Source of the DNA: Volutella citrinella
Taxonomy: Eukaryota; Ascomycota; Sordariomycetes; Hypocreales; Nectriaceae
Direction: 5' to 3'
Length of the DNA stretch: 64,000 nucleotides
Assembly: GCA_034401135.1 (NCBI GenBank)
Contig: JAWZSP010000002.1
Span: 1,550,001-1,614,000, forward strand
The notes below the pieces were generated by a model, which searched no databases, had not been told where the DNA came from, and saw only the letters and a program-made list of their open reading frames with translations. Both the position numbers and the translations under genes were made by a program. Below are positions 55,591-64,000 of the stretch, piece after piece (the stretch's first letter is position 1; every line of letters starts with the position of its first letter).

Positions 55591-57155
55591 GATGTCATGA
55601 GCAAGTGGTGACAAGGCAGCGTCGTCGCACTCTCATGGGGAGCTTGGGGGCTGGCAAGGCTCGGGGCTGGGTTTAGGATCGGGGGCTCAGGAGCAGGGCG
55701 ATGCGCATGCTGGCACGGCAGCAGAGGGGTGATGCGCGATCGCAGCTGGCGGGAGGACGAGTCGGTTGGTGGGGAGATTTTGGTCGTCTGCAAGAGCAGA
55801 GGTTGAAGCGTAAAAAGAGACCGACGCGGTTGCGCGTGCTTTTGTCGGTTGCCAGGGGCCCGGCTTTGTGGCGCAACGTACGTCCGTCCGCGGCAGACAA
55901 AGAGAGAGAGGCCTCGCGAGAACAGCGCGCGTCGAATTGTGAGGCGGAAGCGGGAGCGCAACGCAAGCTGGGATGGATGGGGCCCCAGAGCGCATGGGTA
56001 CCCAGCAGCTGTGCCCTTGGGGCGGGCGGCCGTGTAGAAAGGAGTTATGATTAGACGCGACGGCACTAGGGGTTGCGGTCGACTGATAGTTGAACAGGGC
56101 TGGCTGGCTGGTCAATGTCCCCTCGTATCAGTATGGTCTGTTGGCGCCCAACCAATCAAGGGGAGTCGAAATGTCGAGGTCAAGGACGGACAATGACACC
56201 GGTGGCGGCGACGACGACGAGTGCGACAGGGACAAAGGGGAGAGAGAGTTGGAGCCGTGGAGGGGAGAGGGAAGGAAGACGCAGAGGAAGGAGGAAGAGG
56301 AGGAAGGACAGGCGAGAAGAAAGGATGGGACCCAGATTCGCGGCCTATCAAGTCTCACGGCGACAATTCATTCGATGCTGGCAGGGCGGCAAGAGACGCA
56401 GGGATATGCACGCCAAACGCATCCGAGATGGGGACGAGAAAATGCAGACTCGTCTGCTGCACGACGACTGCGAGCGCACGGCCAGAACAATGACGATCGG
56501 GGAGGCCTAGCCGCCAGAGTCAGGTATTGCTCGCCGCCATGATGATTCATTCAAGCAGGAGGGTGGTTGGCGATGGCCTGGCTGCAAAAGGTACCTAGGT
56601 AAGTAGTAGCAATGGGGCAGGCGGTTGGTGTTTTACCGTTTTGCCGAGAGGGGCCAGCGACCTCACGCACAACCACCACCTGCTGCGGCATGCGTTGATG
56701 TGTCGTCTCTGCATGACTTGGAAGCGACGCCAACAGGCCCGACCTATGGGCAGCCCGTTCTCGGATTCGAAACAAAGTCGAGCACGGCCTCAAGCCTGAC
56801 GCTGCCCATGCCATTCATTCAATTCAATTTCACATTGCGCATGCGTGGCGTATCGGCGGGTGAGTACCACCAGCCAACTACCGCTGCATGGCGGGATTGG
56901 ATACACAAAAAACATATTCCATTCGTATCAAGAGACAAGCCGCAAAGATGGCATGAACAATACGGCCCCTCCCCCTCCCCCCCTCTCCCGCCGTCCCCGT
57001 ACCAGGAAAATCTCATGCTTTACCACTGACACCTGCCAATGTCATCCTCCGCAACCCACCGCATCCATGCTACTATAGGTAAACATTCTCAACTCCGTGT
57101 AGCCTTGCATATAAACACCGAGTACCTGAACTGCTAATTACTAGTAGTAGGCCTG
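55591..57155. other. Intergenic region, no supported gene
   Basis: It contains the 5' flank of the unknown gene (minus) and the 3' flank of VTC4. ORFs of 100-210 residues overlap in several frames near 55430-56540, and the purine-rich stretch 56225-56330 is low complexity. None looks like a gene. Confidence 0.5.
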
Positions 57156-59619
57156 TCACAGGTCTACCGAAGACGGTTCGCCCAGGCCACTCCCATTTTG
57201 CATCTTATCGAAAGCAGCGCGGTACTAGAGATATCAGCGTCAGCATGTTGCATGTCGAATACCTGGCAGCCGCAACGCCTCTTCCGCCGCCGCCACTGTA
57301 GACTTACCGCGAAGAAGAAATTAATGATGAGAGCGGCCATCAGAGAGATGCTGATAATGATGGGGCCGACCATGTTGTCAAAGTCCTTGCCACTGCGCTC
57401 CACAATCATGCTCCGTCGCACGTTGAGCATCGCGTAGCCCCAGCACCCAGCAAAGATTGCAATCAGAACGTAGACCAAGCCCATGATCTCGGCGAGGCGG
57501 TTGTTCTTGCCTGCCGCCGTCCACAGGCTGATGGCAAGACCTCCCTGCAGGATGCAAATGTGCTGCCACTTGAGGAACGTTCGCTCGTTGGCGAGCCAAA
57601 CCTTGGGCTCGACCTTGAGCTCGCCGGCGTTCTTGATCCACTCGGTGGGCTTGACAACGCCCTCGGGCAGCGCCTGAGACGCACGCTTGGCCATCGAGTA
57701 CTTGGACAGCGAGAATCCAGGAATGACAGAGGAGAGGGTCCCATATCCCTTCTGCTGTCCGTCCTCGGGCAGCGGGCTGCCGCTGCTCTCGCCGCGCTCC
57801 TCGGCGGTGGGAGGGAGGAGGGAGACGCGGTTGTTGAGCGACTGGGCGATGGTGTCGGTGGACATGCGGTCGGCGAGGTACGACTTGCCCACGGGCGAGC
57901 TCTGCTGCGGCTTGTACGAGCCCGACTTGGCTCCAGCGCCAATCAAGCTGCCCACCGCCATGACGTCCTCGGCGCGGCGGGCGCGTCGCTGTTCCTCCTC
58001 TTCAAAGGCCCTCTGGGGGTCCTTGCGGATATCCGTCTCCAGGTCGCTGAGCCAGAAGGGCAGGCTATTGACGTAGTCCTCGAAGAGGGAGGCAACACCG
58101 TGGATGAACTTGGAGAAGGCGGGGGTGGGGTGGACGAGGTGGGAAGACATCAGGTCCTCGATCCACGAGGGTCGCTTGCGCTGACCGTCTTCCTTGAGCT
58201 TGATCTCCAGCAGGGCATAGGGGAAACGGTTGACCTCGCTCTGGTTGATGTTCTTGAAGGGGAACGTCATGCCGCTGTTATCAATGTCGGTACGGTGCCA
58301 GTCATTGGGGTCGCGGCAAGGGCGGTCCTTATCCAGGGTATCCTCGCGAATGAAGGCGACATTGCTATCAATGGAAATTCGAACACGATCGTCGGCGGGC
58401 TTCTGGAAGGCGGTGCGGACGTAATTGGCTCGGAGAACAGGCTGGAGGCCCTTTTCTTGAACGAGCTTCTGGATCACCGTCACACTGTTTTTGAAAGCCT
58501 CCTGCTGCTCCGGGGTATAGCTCTGTCGCTTCATCTTTTGGAGGGCCTTGTCCATTTTATACTCACCGTCCAGGAATGTCTTGACATACTTGTCCTTGAT
58601 GGAGAACTTGAGCTCCTGGCTCTCGCCCTTGGCGCAGACCGTCTTCTGCTCGACAAAGATCTCGGGGCGGTTGCTCAGCTGCCCGTACCACCTCAATCGC
58701 ATGGACGAGGCCTCGTTCTTGCGATCCACCTTTTGCGAGTACAGGTTAAAGTCGTTGTTGTCGAAGTAGATGGACGTGGTGGTAGGAGAGTCGTTGCCAT
58801 CGAGCTCCTTGGCGGACTGTTCGCTGTAAACAAGCGCGGGGAGGTGACGCAGGATGACAGTCTTGACCTCGAGCAGGTTGTCGGGGTGGACCCAGACTAT
58901 GAAAGGGATGGCTGGTCAGTACCCGAGCCCGACTAGATGCGAACAATGTTGTATACAAATCTCAACTCACATTTGTGGGCGATGTAGCGCTCGCCGTTGT
59001 GCGTCTCTCCTTGGGACTCGAGGTCGAGAGGAAGGACCTGTTCGCCGCCATCCTCCAGCTGCTGGCGAATGGCATAGTACATAATGGAGAGCTTGTTGAG
59101 GAGCGGGGAGTAGCCCTGCTCAGAGTTGAAGGGTCGCTGGGAAAGGCTCAGCTGCATCATGGGGCGGACCTTGTAGTGGTCGCCACGCTTGCGGTCATGC
59201 TTCTTGACGATCTTGAGGAAGCCGGTATAGTTGATGTTACTGTACTTCTTGAGCTCGCGGACCTCGTTTGTGATGTCGTCAAGCTCGGTCTCAAGGGATC
59301 GGAGGTGAGCGGCGGAGATCTCGCCCTTCTGAGGAGGGTTCTCGACAGTGGCGTCGACGGGGGCAAGGTCCTTGAGCTTCTCAAAGGCAGCATCGGCGCG
59401 CTTGCGGAGTGCTTCGACACGTTCCTCCTGGAACTTGGCGACCTTCTCGAGCTGGGTGTTGAAGATTTCGTCACAGAATCGGTTCTCGTCGTCCTCGGTC
59501 CATGGCTTGTCGTCGTGGCGACGGTCCTCGCGCAGCAAGGTCTTGAGCTTTGTGTAGTCGATGTACTTGTCCTTCCACGGCTCGAAGACGGACTCGCGCA
59601 GGGTCTTACCGAAACGCAT
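57156..59619 (-). CDS. vtc4: Vacuolar transporter chaperone subunit 4, polyphosphate polymerase
   Basis: The catalytic subunit of the VTC complex, which makes polyphosphate from ATP and moves it into the vacuole. Exons 59619-58971, 58896-57308 and 57224-57156 give 768 residues, with introns of 74 and 83 nt. Residues 1 to about 165 are an SPX domain (MRFGKTLRESVFEPWKDKYI; SNINYTGFLKIVKKHDRK), the inositol-pyrophosphate sensor. The polymerase (triphosphate tunnel) fold follows, with WVHPDNLLEVKTVILRHLP, SIYFDNNDFNLY, the basic strand RLRWYGQ and EQKT. After an S/P-rich linker, the C-terminal DUF202-type membrane part begins at WLANERTFLKW and has three hydrophobic segments. The last 22 residues come from a small third exon ending in GEPSSVDL. 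The intact catalytic core distinguishes it from the accessory subunits Vtc2/3. Two CACGTG sites far upstream suggest phosphate control. Confidence 0.96.
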
Positions 59620-61061
59620 CTCGCCTGGTGAGCTAGCTGGTGCCAGCTATCGACTGTGTATGGGGGCGATGCGAGCAGGTTGGTGGCAGCGCCGCCGTGG
59701 GCTGCAGCAATTGAGATCGAGCGAGAGGGTAGGGCAGTGGTGGTTGGTCGGGTCAAGGGTCAATGGTCAAGCTCAGCGACGATGGAGGCAGTTGACATGA
59801 CACAGCAGCGACGTCGACGAAGGAGTGCGAGAGGAGATAGGGCTGCAGATCCGCGCAGGCGAGCAAAGGGAGGGACGGAAGAGTTGCGAGGCGAGAAAAT
59901 TGGGCCAATTGCCTGTCCCACAATCCCGTCAAGAGAGACAAGTCGTTGGAGCGAGGTTGTGGTTTGTGCTAACTGCTAAGTCAAGCCGAGCAGACGCCAA
60001 GTTGGGTGGAGAGCACCAGAGGCTCCAGTCTCCAGAGCAGCAGGGCACGGCCGCAGGGAAGGCGCCAGGGATTGGCTCTGGAACTGGTGGCGACTCAGCA
60101 GGTACCGACCTCTCGCAGCGTGGAGCACCGTAGCGCCAGGTACCGCTTTGGTAGGCCGGATCCATGTCGCTTCCCTCATTGGGAGTCTCGGTCTAGGTCT
60201 TGGTCGCTACGGCTGCTCTCAGGCCCAGTGACTGAGGCAGTAAATGCTACCAGTACATGTACCTTAGCCAACAGCACCAGCAGGAACAGTCCGTTCACAC
60301 ACAGTGGAGTGGGCAGTGAGTGAAGAGTTGGTAGCGTCGTAGCTTAGAAAGGCAATGAGGGCCGAGCGAGCCTCCACCGTGGAGAGGCCGGACGATAACA
60401 TCTGTCGACTATCTGTTTTGTTCTTCTTTTTTTCGTGCTCGTTAAGTACATATCACTAGGTAATCACCGTACTTCGTAGAATAGCCAGAGCCATTTTGAA
60501 GTTCCCTTGCCCTCACATTTTCCCTAGGCTGTCTCCTCGCACTGTTGGTTCCTCGTCCAGCAGAAACGGGCAGCAGTGGAGGGCAGTGGTTCCATGACGC
60601 GCAGCCGGCGTACCTAGTAGTGGGCTACCCGTGCTGAGGCTCCAAGCCGCAGCGCACTAGCAACCACGCTGGAGCTCGCTGCTGCAGCTGCTACGGCGTC
60701 CGATTGGCCAGCCGTACCCGTGCTGTGGACGACCCAGCATCCACCAGCAGGCCCCATAATTGAATGGAGCAAGGTGCCGGCCGACAAGGTTCCCTTCCAA
60801 CTGGGTGTGCTTGACGATAGAATCACTGGGTAGAATTGCTTGTGTTGCTGTTGTCATGATGCCGGGCCTGCGTGTGTGCCCTGCGACTGCCCCTCCACGA
60901 TCAACACCAGTTAACCCCCTCCATCCCCTCCATAATCTATCACTTTTCTTTCCTCTCCCCCCCTGTCGAATCTCGAGTCTCTGCCAATTCCGCCCTTGGA
61001 TGGAGACAAGAAAACACCTCGCTGCAAAGGGCCATTGGCCTATCATGACCGTTGCTGCACC

Positions 61062-61244
61062 CACGTGTTCCCGCCTTCTGCGCGCCAGTGGCCCACCAAC
61101 GCAACGGGTAGGCATGCAACCAGCCCTTGATTCCTCGATCGGCCATTCGGCTGCCTCCGCCCCTTGACACCTGTCCAGTCCACAGGACCGATCTGGGGCG
61201 ACCACCAGGGTGCTGCAAATGGAGCTGTCCATCTGGCACACGTG
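61062..61244. promoter_or_regulatory. Pair of CACGTG sites upstream of VTC4
   Basis: CACGTG is at 61062-61067 and 61239-61244, 1.44 and 1.62 kb before the VTC4 ATG. CACGTG is the binding core of Pho4/NUC-1, the phosphate-starvation regulators, and VTC4 is a classic target in yeast. The distance is large and single 6-mers are common, so this is tentative. Confidence 0.35.
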
Positions 61245-61879
61245 AAGTTCCTTCATTCACCAAACAAGTTCGCACCATCGCCACGGCCGGCGCCCTACTC
61301 TACTCTAGGCCATTGATGAGTCCTTTCGCACAGTTTTTACCATTTCAATAGCGCGACAGTGACAAACCAGTATTGAATGTGTGCAGGCAATGTAGACCAG
61401 AGAATTAAATACCTTTCTGATACCCACAGCGTCAATTGAGCCAGCCACTCATCTGCAGCGCCATCGTCATCCTGGGTTCATCTCAGTCATCTTTAGCCTC
61501 TTGTCTCATCTCATTGGAGTTCCATGCCTCGGCAGCGGCGAGAGACACCTTCAGCCCTCAGCCACCCAATCAAGCCTCTGATGCCTCCTCCCTTTGAATA
61601 CAATGTCTAACAACTCACGCATGCCTACAGCTTGACTTCCAAATCAGCCAATTGGTCACACGACACAGACTTGCTTCTTGCGACATGCCAAATCATCACC
61701 ATCAAGTGACAATTAGAGCTGTCTCAGCGTCGCAGACGCGCCTCGGACATTAGCATTTATTCCGACTGCGCCGTGATGATACTCGTTCCCTCATTCACCC
61801 AAGGCGGTACGGCTGGCCTGGAAGAGACACTGCCCAACTTCCTAAGACCTGGTTTGAGCATTACTTAGCCCTTAGGGAC

Positions 61880-61975
61880 TTGGTTCGGGCCAAGGGAGTT
61901 TTTTAGGTAGTAGTTCAGTTCCGGAGTAGATTAGTTAGGGAGTAGTTCACTTAGGGGACAGTTTAGTTCGGGATT
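61880..61975. repeat. Degenerate TAGTT/TTAGG-type short repeats
   Basis: Imperfect units such as TTAGGTAGTAGTTCAG, TTAGTTAGGGAGTAGTTC and TTAGGGGACAGTTTAGTTC follow each other. They are diverged and not a telomere-repeat array. Confidence 0.45.
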
Positions 61976-62340
61976 GGTTGAAGAGTTAGCTGTCATTATC
62001 AACAACACAGGCAGGAACTACGATTTGATCCAACAGCAACATTTGACCCCTCACTTCTCGCCAACACATTAACGACATCCGGGACTCCTTGGCTTCAAGT
62101 TTAGCAAAGTCAAATCATGTACCTATCGACCAGCCTATTGAGCCGTAAACTCTACAATTTGGTATAATAGCAGCCAACCAGATGAATATGTTGCGCCGCC
62201 CCCTCGTAGAATCAAAGTCATGCGCCAACAAGCCATACATAATCAAACAAACAAAACATGGTATCAAAAAAACAACCCGTGGTCCTTCTTTGCAACACCA
62301 TGCCCCCCCATCTCATTCATTGCGTTCATTTTCGTTTTCC

Positions 62341-64000
62341 TTAAGCAGCAACCTTGATGTGGCTGAAAAGCTCTCCGGCGGTGCGCTTGATAATACCACC
62401 CGTAACAGGGAGGTTAGTCGACTGCTCCAGGAAGAGATCAACCTCGCGAGCCGCCTGTCGTCCTTCGTTGATACCCCTGGGAATCGAGTTAGCATTGTGC
62501 ATTCTGTAGGATGGCGCGAAAGTCGAAAACTTACCAGACAATCAGGGACTGGCCACGGCGGGCATCACCAGCAGCAAAGACACCTTCAATGTTGGTGCAG
62601 TACTTGCCGGGAGGCGTCTTGACATTCTTGCGAGCGTCCTTTTCAATCTGATCACCCAGAACGCGGGCCTCGGGTCCGAGGAAGCCCATGGCCAGCAGAA
62701 CCAGGTCAGCTGGGAAGAACTGCTGCGATCCATCAACCTTCTTCATGTCCCAACCGCCGCTGGGCGACTTGGTCCACTCCACGCGGATGGTGTTGATGCC
62801 CTTGACCTTGCCCGAGCCATCATCAGTGAACTCCTCCGACATGATGCAGTACTCGCGAGGGTCCTTGCCGGTGTGCTGGCGCACCTCAGTGTGGCCATAG
62901 TCCACACGGTAGATGCGAGGCCACTGGGGCCACGGGTTGTCACCGGCACGCTCAGGCGGAGGCTGAGGCAGAAGCTCGAAGTTGGTCACGCTCTTGGCAC
63001 CGTGACGGAGAGAGGTACCGATACAATCGTTACCAGTGTCACCACCACCAATGACAACGACGTGCTTGTCCTTGGCAGAGAGGTAGGCGTTGTCGGCGAG
63101 CTCCGAGTCGAGCAGGGACTTGGTGTTCTTGTGCAGGAACTCCATGGCGAAGTGAATGCCCTCCAGCTCGCGGCCCTTGATGGGGAGATCACGGGCAACA
63201 GTGGCACCGGTGGCAATGACAACCGCGTTGTGGCTAGCTCGCAGGTCGTCGAGAGACGGGTGGCCCTCCTCACCAACAGCGACGCCAGTCTTGAAGGTGA
63301 TGCCCTCGGCGGCCATGAAGTCAGTTCGGCGCTTGACAATACGCTTGTCAAGCTTCATGTTGGGAATGCCGTACATCAACAGACCACCAAGACGGTCGGC
63401 ACGCTCATAGACAGTGACGGTGTGACCGGCACGGTTGAGCTGGTCAGCACAGGCAAGACCGGCAGGACCAGAGCCGATGATAGCAATAGCCTTGCCAGTT
63501 CGGACCTTGGGGGGTCGAGGAACCATCCAGCCCATCTCGAAGCCACGGTCAATGATGGCGCACTCGATGGACTTGATGCCGACGGGGTCCTCGTTGATGC
63601 CCAGAACGCAAGCACCCTCGCAAGGAGCGGGGCACACACGGCCAGTGAACTCGGGGAAGTTGTTGGTCATCAGAAGACGGTTGAGGGCATCCTGCCATTG
63701 GTTTTGGAACACCAATTCGTTCCATTTGGGAATAATGTTGGAGATTGGGCATCCAGTCTCGGACTGGCAGAAGGGGACACCGCAGTCCATGCAGCGGGCG
63801 GACTGGTACTTGAGCTCATCCTCATCGAGACGAGCGCTAAGCTCGGCCCAATCCTTGAGACGAGTGGCGACCGGTCGGTACTTCTCAGCACGGCGCTTGT
63901 ACTTCATGAAACCCTTGGTCTTGTCCAGCACGAGAGCGCGCTTCTTCTCCACGGCGCTGTCGCCCACAGCCTCCTCCAGATCCTGGAGCTTGGCAGGCTT
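62341..64000 (-). CDS. NAD(P)H glutamate synthase (GOGAT), C-terminal part, cut by window end
   Basis: Makes two glutamates from glutamine and 2-oxoglutarate. This piece is the small-subunit (GltD-like) electron-entry domain that fungi carry fused to the large synthase domain. Exons here are 64000-62535 (continuing beyond the window) and 62476-62341, with a 58-nt intron; 533 residues are seen and roughly three quarters of the protein lies outside. Iron-sulfur cysteines lie in [17 protein letters not shown] and [12 protein letters not shown]. An FAD-binding fold follows ([20 protein letters not shown]), with [19 protein letters not shown], then a pyridine-nucleotide fold ([17 protein letters not shown]) and the closing FAD motif [21 protein letters not shown] across the intron. 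Reading is open to the window edge, and the upstream residues ([11 protein letters not shown]) look like the linker from the synthase half. A stand-alone GltD is possible but unusual in fungi. Confidence 0.93.

Larger units (their letters stand above)
59620..62340. other. 2.7-kb upstream region of VTC4, no supported gene
   Basis: The VTC4 promoter lies to the left, with two CACGTG sites at 61062 and 61239. The stretch 61400-62340 is AT-richer, includes degenerate TAGTT/TTAGG repeats (61880-61975), and grades into the 3' UTR of the glutamate synthase gene. ORFs are short and unconvincing. Confidence 0.5.

Noticed and set aside
56755..56775. Minus-strand B-box-like GTTTCGAATCC
   Set aside because: The flanking bases do not form a T-stem and no tRNA body is visible.
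57560..58936. 458-codon plus-strand ORF opposite VTC4
   Set aside because: Antisense to a certain coding exon; leucine/glycine/valine-rich shadow composition.
61860..61980. TTAGGG-like units, possible internal telomere repeat
   Set aside because: Units are irregular and diverged, with no run of consecutive TTAGGG copies.

Overview
The window is 64 kb of nuclear DNA from a filamentous ascomycete (Pezizomycotina). It is most likely a sordariomycete, possibly Hypocreales, although the order is inferred from the look of the proteins and not tested. The evidence is short spliceosomal introns (mostly 50-110 nt, GTANGT donors, YAG acceptors), GC-rich coding sequence, widely spaced monocistronic genes on both strands, and a eukaryotic gene set: plasma-membrane proton pump, VTC4, Nic96, Nrd1/Seb1-like factor and single-chain glutamate synthase. 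All exon boundaries below were assembled by hand from splice motifs and reading-frame continuity. Every complete model closes to a whole number of codons.

Layout, left to right. 1-2239 (+): near-complete peroxisomal acyl-CoA synthetase ending in SKL. 3921-7094 (+): large WD40 protein with a DWD-box-like motif. 8367-9463 (-): YHM2-type mitochondrial citrate/oxoglutarate carrier. 12291-14080 (-): mitochondrial citrate synthase. 17520-20124 (+): Nrd1/Seb1-like termination factor. 20125-32156: about 12 kb with no gene I can support. 32157-35572 (+): plasma-membrane H+-ATPase. 36300-38069 (+): DCAF4-like WD protein. 38797-41149 (-): bZIP factor with a DUF3425-type C-terminus. 42660-46227 (-): Nic96 nucleoporin with an N-terminal GLFG domain. 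46790-48870 (-): FGGY pentulose kinase. 52839-55590 (-): an 817-residue protein I do not recognise. 57156-59619 (-): VTC4 polyphosphate polymerase. 62341-64000 (-): C-terminal part of NAD(P)H glutamate synthase, cut by the window end.

The genes are mostly housekeeping and metabolic, with no biosynthetic cluster, CRISPR array, rRNA or convincing tRNA. Themes that link neighbours are citrate production and export (citrate synthase next to the citrate carrier), two candidate CUL4-DDB1 substrate receptors, and phosphate and proton homeostasis (VTC4, the H+-ATPase). I did not find a clear new multi-gene system. The items most worth a second look are the unrecognised 817-residue gene, the 12-kb gene-free stretch before the H+-ATPase, the acyl-CoA synthetase intron whose retention would remove the peroxisomal signal, and the paired carrier and citrate synthase genes.
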